The position numbers and the translations under genes are program-made. Shown in pieces: positions 42,561 to 51,600 of a DNA stretch of 64,000 bases. The stretch is from Streptomyces sp. NBC_00190 (GTDB taxonomy: Bacteria > Actinomycetota > Actinomycetes > Streptomycetales > Streptomycetaceae): NCBI RefSeq assembly GCF_036203305.1, contig NZ_CP108131.1:2480001-2544000 (forward strand), read 5' to 3'. The stretch's first letter is position 1. Every line of letters begins with the position of its first letter. The notes under the pieces are model-generated. The model ran no database searches. It was not told the origin of the DNA and saw only the letters and a list, made by a program, of their open reading frames with translations.

Positions 42561-43355
42561 ATGACCGCCACCCCCGCCACCACCGTCGCCAATCTCCGCG
42601 ACCTCGGCGGCACCCCGCTCTCCGGCGGCCGCACCGTCCGCACCGGCCTGGCCCTGCGCTCCGGCCAGCTCGACCGGCTCGACCTCGACGCCGACCCGGT
42701 GGTGGCCGCGCTGGGCCTGCGTACCGTCATCGACTTCCGCACCGATGCCGAGCGCGCCGCCCACCCCGACCGGGTGCCGGCCGGCGCCCGGCTCCTGATC
42801 GGCGACGTCCTGGCGGACAAGATGCACTCGGGCCGGGTGCCCGCCGCGGCCCAGCTCAAGGACCTGCTGTCCGACCCCGCCGTCGCCGAGGAGCACTTGG
42901 GCGACGGCAAGGCGCAGGCCCTGTTCGGCGACGTCTACCGGTCCTTCGTGCGCTCCGCCTCCGCGCACGCCGCGTACCGGATGCTGCTCACCGAGGCCGC
43001 CGACCCCGAGGCGGGCCCGCTGCTCTTCCACTGCACGGCCGGCAAGGACCGCACCGGCTGGGGCGCGACGGTCATCCTGTCGCTGCTCGGCGCCGACGAC
43101 GAGACCCTGATGGCCGAATACCTGTCGGTGAACCCGGCGGTCAAGCAGGCCTTCGCACCGATGATCGAGGGCTTCACGGCCGCCGGCGGCGACCCGGACA
43201 TCGCACTCGCGCTGATCGGCGTCTTCCCCGCCTACCTGCGGGCGGCTCTGGACGAGGTCGAGACGCGCTACGGCTCCATGGAGAAGTACGTGCGCGAAGG
43301 ACTCGGCGTCTCCGACGAGACGGTCGAATCGCTGCGCGCCCGGCTGGTGGTCTGA
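42561..43355 (+). CDS. tyrosine phosphatase, IphP/PtpB type
   Basis: A 264-residue protein phosphatase. The P-loop is FHCTAGKDRTG near residues 155-165, with catalytic Cys and Arg. The N-terminal ANLRDLGGTPLSGGRTVRTG and LGLRTVIDFRTDAER are typical of the PtpB/IphP group, which can act on phosphotyrosine, phosphoserine or phosphoinositides. ATG 42561 has GGAG 9 nt upstream. ATG 42522 overlaps the previous stop as ATGA and would add 13 residues. It is probably co-transcribed with the rhomboid-like gene. Confidence 0.9.
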   Translation: MTATPATTVANLRDLGGTPLSGGRTVRTGLALRSGQLDRLDLDADPVVAALGLRTVIDFRTDAERAAHPDRVPAGARLLIGDVLADKMHSGRVPAAAQLKDLLSDPAVAEEHLGDGKAQALFGDVYRSFVRSASAHAAYRMLLTEAADPEAGPLLFHCTAGKDRTGWGATVILSLLGADDETLMAEYLSVNPAVKQAFAPMIEGFTAAGGDPDIALALIGVFPAYLRAALDEVETRYGSMEKYVREGLGVSDETVESLRARLVV

Positions 43356-43457
43356 GCCGCAGCTCTCGCCTCCGGCCCCGGGCGGCTCCCCGCGGTGGCC
43401 GGGTGCGAGTGTGCCGCAGACGGGTGACCATCCGACGATTCCCTCGTTCTGCTGAAT

Positions 43458-45371
43458 GTGACTGCGCCGGATACCGCCACCCGCCCCCTGTCTCCCGATG
43501 TCGAGCAGGCCGAGGCCGCCATCGTCGAGCACTACCCGCGGCTCGTGCGGCTCGCCTATCTGGTGCTGCCGCCCGCCCTCGGCCGCAACCGGCGGGTGCT
43601 CACCGCCCATTCGCTGGTCCAGCGGGCGCTGCCGCGCGGGCGGCGGGACGCGGCCACGGGCGTACGGGGCGGGGTGCCGGGCCAGCGCGGCGGCGAGGGT
43701 GACGCCGGGTACGCGTACGTCAGGCTGCGCGTGCTGCGGGCCGCCCTGGAAGCCGGGGTTCCGCTGACGTTCCGCGCCCTGCCCCGGCGCACGCAGCTCC
43801 CGCCCGCGCTGCCGCAGGTGTGGGGGCTGCGGCTGTTCCCCCGGTCCGGCGGGGCCGAGGAGCTCGCGCTCGACCAGTGGCTGGCCACCCTCGGCGGGCC
43901 CGGCCGCGCCGCCTGCGTGCTGCGGGCCCTGGAGCGGCTGTCCGAGCCGGAGGTGCTCCGGGTGCTCGACGAGGCCGGGGTCGCCGACCCGGCCGCCGCG
44001 GTTCTGGAATCGGGGGATCCGGCGAACGACTCCCTGTTCGCCTCCCCCGAGTTCGACCCGTGCGTGCTCCAGGCCCGGCCCACCGACCTGCTGCGCCGGC
44101 GCCGGCTCGCGCGGGCCGCCCTCGCCGCCGGGGCCGCCCTCGCCGTGTGCGGGGCGCTGCTCGCGCTGCCCGGCGGGGGCTGGGGCTCGGACGGGGCTGC
44201 CGCCCCGCTGTACGCCCGTAACGCCGTGGCCGAACAGGCCCTGGATCCGGGGAAGCTGGTCCGGGCCGCGCCCACGCTCTGGCGTACCTCCTCCCGTACG
44301 GACTTCTCCGCCTGGCCCGCCCGCGGCGACCGCGCCGACGACACCGAACTGCTGCGGCGGGCCCTGACCGTCTGGTCCCGGCCCGGCTCCTCCGTGGTCG
44401 TCTCGGCCACCCCGGGCACCCCCGCCGGGCCGCCCATGGGACCGGCGCAACTGCTGTTCGCGGGCGCCGTCGACCAGGCGGTCGTGGTGCTGCTCTACGA
44501 CGGTCTGCGCGTGGTCCGGTACGCCGAACCGCGCGCCGGAACCACCGGCGCGGCCCTCGACTTCGCCCGGACCGACGGGGCCTCGGCGGACACCGCGACC
44601 GCCCTCGTGCTCAGCCGGGTCGACGGCAACGTCCGCTATCTGACGGCGCCCTGGGTCACCGGCGCCGCCCTGCGGGACCTGCTCAAGCCGGGCGAGGCCC
44701 CCGCGCCGCTGAAGCCGGCCCCGGACGGGGTCACTCCGCCGGTGCCGGGCCCGGCCCCGGCGGGTAGCTGCACCAGCTGGAACGCCCTCGCCCTGACGGG
44801 GGACGGCGCCACCCGGCTGATCACCGACCTCGGCGAGCTGACCCCGGCCCGGCTCACCTCGGGCGCGCCGGGTGCCGAGCGCGACGTGACGGAGGCCGCG
44901 GAGCTCGGGGACTGGTCCAGGATCGCCTGCCTGCTGCCCTCGGTGCGCTCGCACGGGGTCCGTACGGTCAACGCCTGGACGTACGCCAAGCAGCCGCTGC
45001 CCGAGGGCGACGGGACGGCGGCCTGGCTGTGCACACGGGCCGAGACCTGGCAGGGCGCCGAGGACCGGGTGCAGGCGCAGTTCCTGGCGCCGGGCGCCCC
45101 GCTCGCCGCGCAGGCGGCCAGGTCGGAGGGGTCGCCGGCCTGCGGTCCGCGGGAGCCGCGGGTGCTGGCGGGCGTGCTGTGGAAGTCCCGCGCGGGCCAG
45201 TGGTACGTACTCGCGGCGGGCAGCGCGCAGTTCGCCTCGCTGTCGGTGTCGGGCGGCGGGGTGAGCGGGGCCGCGAACGGGAACCGGCTCGCGGTCAAGG
45301 CGCCGGCGGGGGCACAGGTCGACCTGACGGGCAAGCTGACGGACGGGACGAAGGCGGGGGTCCTGCGTTAG
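43458..45371 (+). CDS. membrane protein with degenerate ECF-sigma-like N-terminus
   Basis: A 637-residue protein. Residues 15-45 (VEHYPRLVRLAYLVLPPALG) resemble ECF sigma region 2, and LATLGGPGRAACVLRALERL followed by SEPEVLRVLDEAGV resembles region 4, though both look degenerate. One membrane helix lies near 218-240 (ARAALAAGAALAVCGALLAL). The 390-residue C-terminus would be outside the cell and has no domain I know. GTG 43458 is the start. It could be a sigma-derived membrane sensor. It stands alone between the phosphatase and the PF10118 genes. Confidence 0.7.
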   Translation: MTAPDTATRPLSPDVEQAEAAIVEHYPRLVRLAYLVLPPALGRNRRVLTAHSLVQRALPRGRRDAATGVRGGVPGQRGGEGDAGYAYVRLRVLRAALEAGVPLTFRALPRRTQLPPALPQVWGLRLFPRSGGAEELALDQWLATLGGPGRAACVLRALERLSEPEVLRVLDEAGVADPAAAVLESGDPANDSLFASPEFDPCVLQARPTDLLRRRRLARAALAAGAALAVCGALLALPGGGWGSDGAAAPLYARNAVAEQALDPGKLVRAAPTLWRTSSRTDFSAWPARGDRADDTELLRRALTVWSRPGSSVVVSATPGTPAGPPMGPAQLLFAGAVDQAVVVLLYDGLRVVRYAEPRAGTTGAALDFARTDGASADTATALVLSRVDGNVRYLTAPWVTGAALRDLLKPGEAPAPLKPAPDGVTPPVPGPAPAGSCTSWNALALTGDGATRLITDLGELTPARLTSGAPGAERDVTEAAELGDWSRIACLLPSVRSHGVRTVNAWTYAKQPLPEGDGTAAWLCTRAETWQGAEDRVQAQFLAPGAPLAAQAARSEGSPACGPREPRVLAGVLWKSRAGQWYVLAAGSAQFASLSVSGGGVSGAANGNRLAVKAPAGAQVDLTGKLTDGTKAGVLR

Positions 45372-45400
45372 GAAGTGGCGGCAGAGGGGTTTTCCTCGCC

Positions 45401-45418
45401 TGTACCCATCAGTACATT
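45401..45418. promoter_or_regulatory. -10 box and TetR-type operator of the PF10118 operon
   Basis: TGTAC-n6-GTACA (45401-45416) is a perfect inverted repeat. TACATT (45413-45418) overlaps its right arm and ends 6 nt before the ATG at 45425. That implies a leaderless, repressor-controlled promoter. Confidence 0.55.
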
Positions 45419-45424
45419 GACGCC

Positions 45425-46321
45425 ATGTCTAATAGGCCGCTCGCGCCCGCCCCCGTGGCGTCGGAACACATGGACCTGAGCCCCCGGAACGTGTCCTTCG
45501 GCTGGGAGGACACCCCGCTCCACTGGCTGCCCCACGACCCGTTCGCCGGGCACATGATCAATGTGCTGCACCTGCTGCTCCCCGCGGGTGAGCGGTGGTT
45601 CGTGCACGTCTACAAGCAGGTGCTCCCGTACATCGAGGACGAGCGGCTGCGCGCGGACGTCGTCGGCTTCATCGGCCAGGAGGCCATGCACGCCGCCGCG
45701 CACGACGACGTACTCCCCCACCTGAAGCGGCTCGGGCTCGACCCGACCCCGTACACGGCGCAGGTGGACTGGCTCTTCGAGAAGCTGCTGGGCGACCGGA
45801 CCCTGCCGCCGGGCCGGGCCCGGCACTGGTGGCTGATGGAGCGCGTCGCGATGATCGCGGCGATAGAGCACTACACGGCGTTCCTGGGCGACTGGGTGCT
45901 GAACGCCGACGAGCTGGACCGGCGGGGCGCCGACCCCACCATGCTGGACCTGCTGCGCTGGCACGGCGCGGAGGAGGTCGAGCACCGCTCGGTGGCCTTC
46001 GACCTCTTCATGCACGTGGACGGCAACTACCGGCGCCGCGCCCGGACCTGGGCGACGGGCTTCTCGGCACTGGTCTTCCTCTGGCAGCGCGGTGTCCGCT
46101 TCTTCATGGAGAACGACCCGCACCTGGTGGACGGCAAGGCCTCCTTCGGGCAGTTCTTCCGGGCCGGACGGCAGGGCGTGCTCCCGTCGACGGGCGCGAT
46201 GCTGAAGTCCATACCGAAGTACCTGTCCCGGACGTACCACCCCTCACAGGAAGGCTGCACGGCCCAGGCGGCGGCCTACCTCGCCTCGTCCCCCGGCGCG
46301 AACGGCGGGGTGAAGGCATGA
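45425..46321 (+). CDS. PF10118 metal-dependent hydrolase-like protein
   Basis: A 298-residue protein of the PF10118 (Metal_hydrol) family. His/Glu clusters GQEAMHAAAHDD, MIAAIEHYTAF and HGAEEVEHRSVAFD look like a ferritin-like di-iron core with two ExxH motifs, more like a desaturase or hydroxylase than a hydrolase. The adjacent ferredoxin-type reductase would supply electrons. ATG 45425 is probably leaderless. Its stop overlaps the reductase start as ATGA. A TetR gene follows these two. Confidence 0.82.
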   Translation: MSNRPLAPAPVASEHMDLSPRNVSFGWEDTPLHWLPHDPFAGHMINVLHLLLPAGERWFVHVYKQVLPYIEDERLRADVVGFIGQEAMHAAAHDDVLPHLKRLGLDPTPYTAQVDWLFEKLLGDRTLPPGRARHWWLMERVAMIAAIEHYTAFLGDWVLNADELDRRGADPTMLDLLRWHGAEEVEHRSVAFDLFMHVDGNYRRRARTWATGFSALVFLWQRGVRFFMENDPHLVDGKASFGQFFRAGRQGVLPSTGAMLKSIPKYLSRTYHPSQEGCTAQAAAYLASSPGANGGVKA

Positions 46322-47361
46322 GGCGCGCCCTGACGGTCGCGGCGGTCGCGGGAGCGGCCTGGGCGGCGAAGCGGGCCCTGCACGGCCGCATCGCGAAGTC
46401 CCCGCTCTGGCCGCTGCCCGCCCTGGAGACCCCTGTCTCGGGCTACTCGCCGCGCCGCCCGCTGCGCGCTCTGATCGTCTCCCGTACGGAGCCGGCGGAG
46501 GGCGTACTGGAGCTGACCCTCCAGTCGTCCGAGCTCCCGGCGTGGACCCCGGGCGCGCACGTGGACGTCACCCTGCCCTCCGGTCTGGTCCGCCAGTACT
46601 CCCTGTGCGGCGACCCGGCGGACAGCGGTACGTACAGGATCGCGATCCGGCTGGTCGAGGACGGCCGGGGCGGCTCCCGCGAGGCGCACGCGCAGCTGGT
46701 CGAGGGCGCCGAGCTGGAACTGCGGCCGCCGCGCAACCGCTTCGAGCTGGTCCCGGCGGCCTCGTACGTGTTCGTCGCGGGCGGCATCGGCATCACGCCG
46801 ATCCTGCCGATGCTCCGGGCGGCCACGGCGGCGGGCGCCGACTGGACCCTGCTGTACGGGGGCCGCTCGCGCGCGTCGATGCCCTTCCTGCCCGAACTCG
46901 CCCTCCACGGCGACCGGGTCACGGTCCTCCCGCAGGACGAGGCGGGCCTGCCCGACCTCGCCCCGCTCTCGGCGGCCCGGCCGGGCACGCTCGTCTACTG
47001 CTGCGGCCCGGAACCCCTGATGCGTGCCGTCACGGCCGCGGTCCCGTCCGGTGTCCCGGTCCACCTGGAACGCTTCACTCCGGCGGCCCCCGGCCCGGCC
47101 GAGGCCTTCACGGTCGAACTCCACCGCTCGGGCCGCGCCCTGGAGGTCGGCGCGGCGGAAACCACCCTGGCGGCGGTCCGCCGCGCCCTCCCCAACACCC
47201 CGTACTCGTGCGAACAGGGCTTCTGCGGCACCTGCCAGCACCGCGTCCTGTCGGGCGAGGTGGACCACCGCGACGAGCTCCTCACGGACCGGGAACGCGA
47301 GGACTCGATGCTCCTGTGCGTCTCCCGCGCGAAGGGCGCCCACCTCACCCTGGACCTCTGA
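46318..47361 (+). CDS. ferredoxin-NAD(P)H reductase with C-terminal 2Fe-2S domain
   Basis: A 347-residue phthalate-dioxygenase-reductase-type protein. The N-terminal 20 residues form a hydrophobic anchor or signal. FAD/FMN domain: GAHVDVTLPSGLVRQYSLCG. NAD domain: VFVAGGIGITPILPML and YCCGPEPLM. The plant-type ferredoxin domain has CEQGFCGTC and a later Cys in SMLLCVSRA. It should feed electrons to the PF10118 protein, to which it is translationally coupled (ATGA). The ATG is at 46318. Confidence 0.92.
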   Translation: MRRALTVAAVAGAAWAAKRALHGRIAKSPLWPLPALETPVSGYSPRRPLRALIVSRTEPAEGVLELTLQSSELPAWTPGAHVDVTLPSGLVRQYSLCGDPADSGTYRIAIRLVEDGRGGSREAHAQLVEGAELELRPPRNRFELVPAASYVFVAGGIGITPILPMLRAATAAGADWTLLYGGRSRASMPFLPELALHGDRVTVLPQDEAGLPDLAPLSAARPGTLVYCCGPEPLMRAVTAAVPSGVPVHLERFTPAAPGPAEAFTVELHRSGRALEVGAAETTLAAVRRALPNTPYSCEQGFCGTCQHRVLSGEVDHRDELLTDREREDSMLLCVSRAKGAHLTLDL

Positions 47362-47383
47362 CCAGTCCGAGTAGGGTGTCCGC

Positions 47384-48100
47384 ATGACAACCGGGGTGCG
47401 GCGCAGGATGGGTGTCGAGGAGCGGCGGCAGCAGCTGATCGGGGTTGCCCTGGAGCTGTTCAGCAACCGGTCCCCCGACGATGTGTCGATCGACGAGATC
47501 GCGGCGGCCGCGGGGATATCGCGGCCGCTCGTCTACCACTACTTCCCGGGCAAGCTCAGCCTGTACGAGGCCGCGCTGCGGCGGGCCGCCGACGAGCTGG
47601 CGCAGCGGTTCGTGGAGCCCCGGGAGGGGCCGCTCGGGGCCCGGCTGCTGCGGGTGATGGGGCGGTTCTTCTCCTTCGTCGACGAACACGGCCCGGGCTT
47701 CTCCGCGTTGATGCGCGGCGGTCCCGCAGTGGGGAGCAGCCAGACCAACGCCATGATCGACGAGGTGCGGCAGGCGGCGTACGAGCAGATCCTCGCGCAC
47801 CTGGGCATCGGCGTCGACGACCCGCCGGCCCGGCTGGAACTCGTCGTGCGGTCCTGGGTGTCGCTCGCCGAGTCCACCGCGCTGATCTGGCTGGACGGGC
47901 GGAAGATCCCGCGGTCCGAGCTGGAGTTGCAGCTGGTGCACGACTTCGCCGCGCTGGCCGCCGTGAGCGCCGCGTACGACCAGGAGATGGCGGGAATCCT
48001 CGTGAAGATCCTGGCCCACGAGCCCGCCGACGGGCCCTTCGGGGAGCTGGTCGGGCGGCTCGGTGCGCTCGTTCCGAGCGGGGTGCCCGGCCCGCGGTGA
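47384..48100 (+). CDS. TetR-family regulator
   Basis: A 238-residue repressor. The HTH is EERRQQLIGVALELFSNRSP, then SIDEIAAAAGISRPLVYHYF. ATG 47384 has TAGGGT ending 6 nt before it, so it can be transcribed separately as a leaderless mRNA from its own promoter inside the operon. It follows the PF10118-reductase pair by 22 nt, and the 16-bp repeat at 45401 is its likely operator. Confidence 0.88.
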   Translation: MTTGVRRRMGVEERRQQLIGVALELFSNRSPDDVSIDEIAAAAGISRPLVYHYFPGKLSLYEAALRRAADELAQRFVEPREGPLGARLLRVMGRFFSFVDEHGPGFSALMRGGPAVGSSQTNAMIDEVRQAAYEQILAHLGIGVDDPPARLELVVRSWVSLAESTALIWLDGRKIPRSELELQLVHDFAALAAVSAAYDQEMAGILVKILAHEPADGPFGELVGRLGALVPSGVPGPR

Positions 48101-48142
48101 ACCCGCCTCCGGGGGCCGGTCATGATCATCGATAATGCTCGC

Positions 48143-48679
48143 GTGATCATTGACGACGGGATCTTGTTCCGGCCGGCCGTGGAGAAGGACGCCGGCACCC
48201 TGGTGACGATGTACGACCAGGCCGCCCGGTGGATGCGGGCCAACGGGATAGACCAGTGGAAGCCCGGCGACAAGGACGCCGCCCACTTCCGTGCGCGGAT
48301 GGGCGACGGCGAAGTGTGGCTCGGCGGGGACTGCGACGGGCGGGTGGTCGGGGCGTACGAGCTGTGGTGGTCCGACGAGGATGCCTGGGGCGTCCAGCCG
48401 CCGGTCGCCGGGTACGTGCACCGGCTGATGGTGGAGCGCCAGACCGCGCCCGCCGGGGCCGGGCGGCGCCTGCTCGAACACGCCGAGCGGCGGATCGCCA
48501 GGACCGGCCGGGAGCGGGCGCGGCTGGACTGCGTCTCCACCAACCCCCGGCTGCTCGCGTACTACCAGGGTGCGGGATACCGGGTGGTCGGGGAGCTCCC
48601 CAACAAGGTGGGGAAGGACGGCAGGGTCTACGGGGTGATCCTGCTGGAGAAGCGGCTCGACCGGCTCAGCGTCGTGTGA
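48143..48679 (+). CDS. GNAT-family N-acetyltransferase
   Basis: A 178-residue acetyltransferase. The acetyl-CoA region reads [20 protein letters not shown], with motif A as an R-x-x-x-G-A-G-x-x-L variant. [20 protein letters not shown] is motif B. The substrate is unknown. GATAAT (48131-48136) ends 6 nt before GTG 48143, so I prefer that leaderless start over ATG 48122, which would add 7 residues across the -10 box. An ATGATCA/TGATCAT inverted repeat (48122-48150) spans the promoter. Its end overlaps the convergent pullulanase gene by 14 nt. Confidence 0.82.
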   Translation: MIIDDGILFRPAVEKDAGTLVTMYDQAARWMRANGIDQWKPGDKDAAHFRARMGDGEVWLGGDCDGRVVGAYELWWSDEDAWGVQPPVAGYVHRLMVERQTAPAGAGRRLLEHAERRIARTGRERARLDCVSTNPRLLAYYQGAGYRVVGELPNKVGKDGRVYGVILLEKRLDRLSVV

Positions 48680-51600
48680 AGACCGAGACGGTGCGGGCGG
48701 GGACGGTGAACTCTCCTGTCGTCTTGTCGTACGTGGACCGCTTGACCGTGGCGTCGGAGCCCGCCGCCTGGACCTGGTGCAGGGTGTAGGCGGTGCCCGC
48801 GAGGACGGGAACGCGCTGGGGCTGGGCGGTCGGGGTGGCGTTGAAGACCACCACCAGGTCGCCCAGGGTCATGGTGATCACGCCCGGGGTCTCGTCCTTG
48901 CCCGAGAGGGGGAAGGCCAGCCGCGACTGGACCGCCTGCGCCGTGGTGAGGGCGAACTCCGGCTCGGTGGTGCGGATCTTCAGCAGATCGCGGTAGGCCG
49001 CCGAGGTGCCGTCGATGTCCGCGCAGGTGGGGGCCGGGCCGGTCAGCAGGGGCTTCGCGTACAGCCACTTCGAGGCGTTGTCGGCGGCCGGGGGCAGGCC
49101 GCGGCCGAAGCCGTTGCCGCCGCGGCAGTCCCACTGGATGGCGTTGAACCAGTCCCCGCTGTCGTAGGAGTTGCGGTCCAGGGACTTGGAGCGGAGCAGG
49201 TCCGTACCCGCCTGGGAGAGCGCCGGTCCCTGGGAGAGCGTGGCCGTCGCCAGGGCCAGGACCTGCATCCGGGCCTTGTCCTGCGAGGAGGTGGCCGGCG
49301 GCAGTTTGTAGGTCAGGGCGTCGGCGAGGGTCTCGTTGTCATGGGCGTCCGCGTAGGCCAGGGCGTCGCCGGGGGCGGCCGCGTAGCCGGCCGGGGCGCC
49401 GTTGTAGTCGAGCTCGGAGCCCTTGATCCGGCGGCCGGCGGTGTCGGTGAAGGAGTACGAGGCGAGGTTGCCGGACAGGCCGACCTTGATCAGGTCCTGG
49501 TCGTGCAGGAGGCGGGCCTTCTGCTCGGCCGGGGTGCCGTTGGCCGGGGATCCGTTCGGCGCCGTGAACAGGCCGGAGGCGAAGCCCTGGACGCGCGGGT
49601 CCTCGTCGAAGGGGCCGCCGCCGCGGACCGCGTCGCGCGCCCGGTCGGAGAAGGTGGCGATGCCGGTGCCGGCCATGTTCTTCTGCGTGGCCTGGACGAA
49701 GCGGGCGTCGTCGGCGACCTCGCCGAAGTTCCAGCCCTCCCCGTAGAGGACGATCTTCTTGCCGTCGACCCCGTCCTTGGCGACGGTCAGCTCGTCGAGG
49801 GCCTTGCGGACGGCCAGGATGTTGGCCTTCGGGTGGTGGCCCATCAGGTCGAAGCGGAAGCCGTCGACCTTGTACTCCTTCGCCCAGGTGACGACTGAGT
49901 CCACGACGAGGCGGCCCATCATCGCGTTCTCGGGGGCGGTGTTGGAGCAGCAGGTGGAGGTGGCGACGCTGCCGTCGGCCAGCAGGCGCTGGTAGTAGCC
50001 GGGCACGATGCGGTCCAGCACGGACTTGTCCGACTGCCCGGACGCCACCGTGTGGTTGTAGACGACGTCCATCACCGTGCGCAGCCCGGCCCCGTTCAGC
50101 GACTGGACCATCCTGCGGAACTCGACCGTACGGGCCGTGCCGTTCGGGTCGCTCGCGTAGCTGCCCTCGGGGACGGTGTAGTGCAGCGGGTCGTAGCCCC
50201 AGTTGTACGCGTCCTTCGCGGCCGCGGCGGCCACGCAGGCCTGCTGCTCCTGCGAGTCCGGCGCGTATACCTTCAGGTCGCAGGCGGGCTCGGTGCGGTC
50301 CCCGGGCTTCTCCGGGATCGTGCCGATGTCGAAGGCGGGCAGCAGGTGGACGTACGAGGTTCCGGCGGCGGCGAGGTCACGCAGGTGCCGCATGCCCGCC
50401 GAGCCGGTGTCCGTGAAGGCCAGGTACTGGCCGGGGTGCGTGCTGGTGCGGTCGGCGACGGAGAAGTCGCGGATGTGCAGCTCCTGGATCTGCGCGGAGG
50501 TGAAGGGCACCGGCGCGGGCTTGCGCAGCTGCCGCCAGCCGGGCGGGGCGAGCTTCGGGTCGGCCAGGTCGACGGCCAGGCTGTGGGTGGAATCGGTGGT
50601 CAGGGCGGTGGAGTACGGGTCGGTGACGAGGTTGCGGACCACCTGCCCGGTGCTCGGCGCCCAGACGGTGACGGCGAAGCGGTAGGGCTTCCCGGTCCAG
50701 GAGCGTTCGCCGCGCACCGACCAGACGCCGGTCGCGTCGTCGCGGCGCATGGCGACGGTGCGGCCGTCGAGTTCGAGGGCGACCTGCTGGGCGGTCGGGG
50801 CCCACACCGAGAGGGTGGGGCGGCCGTCCTTGAAGACCGCCCCGAGCGGGGTGTTCGTCGTGTACAGGTCGTCCAGGACTCCGGCGAGCTGTACGCCGGT
50901 GGCGGCGAGGACGGCGCCGTTGGCGGCGCGGGCGCTCGCGACGAGCTGGCCGCGCAGGGCTTCGCGGACGCGGTCCCGGTCGCGGGGATCGACGGTGAAG
51001 GCGGTGTACGCGGCCAGGTGCGGGAACTTCTGCTTCTGCGCGGCGGTGAGCTCGGACCGGGTCAGCCGCAGCCACTCGGCCCGGCCCGTCAGGGTGCCGT
51101 TCTCGGCCTTGACCGCGCCTTCGCGGGAGGCGAGGAGCTGCGCGGAGGCGGCGGCCGCGGGGGCGTTCCAGGCGAGGGTGTCGCGGTCGATCCAGACGGC
51201 CTGGGCCTTGGTGAGGTCGAGGGCGGCGCCGGCACCCGCGGGCTGCGGCAGGAGGTACTTCTCCTTGCCGCCCAGCATCCACACCTCGTGGCCGGTGGCC
51301 TTCAGGTCCAGGGACTGGTCGGTGGGGAGGTCCTTCTCGTCGCCCTTGTGGAGGATGTAGCTCAGGGAGGTGGAACCGGCGGCGAGCGGAACCTCGTACA
51401 CCGCGCCGTAGGAGTCGGTACGGGTGGGCAGCAGCGGCTTGGACCAGTCAGTGGGGCTCGCGGCGCCGGTCCAGACGTGCAGGCCCCAGCCGTCGTAGGC
51501 GCCGTCGGGGCGCTGGTAGTGCAGGACGGCCTTCGCCGTGTCCTGCGGCGGGTAGGCGGGACGGTCGGTGCGGGCGGGCTCCTTGCCCTGCTCCAGCCAG

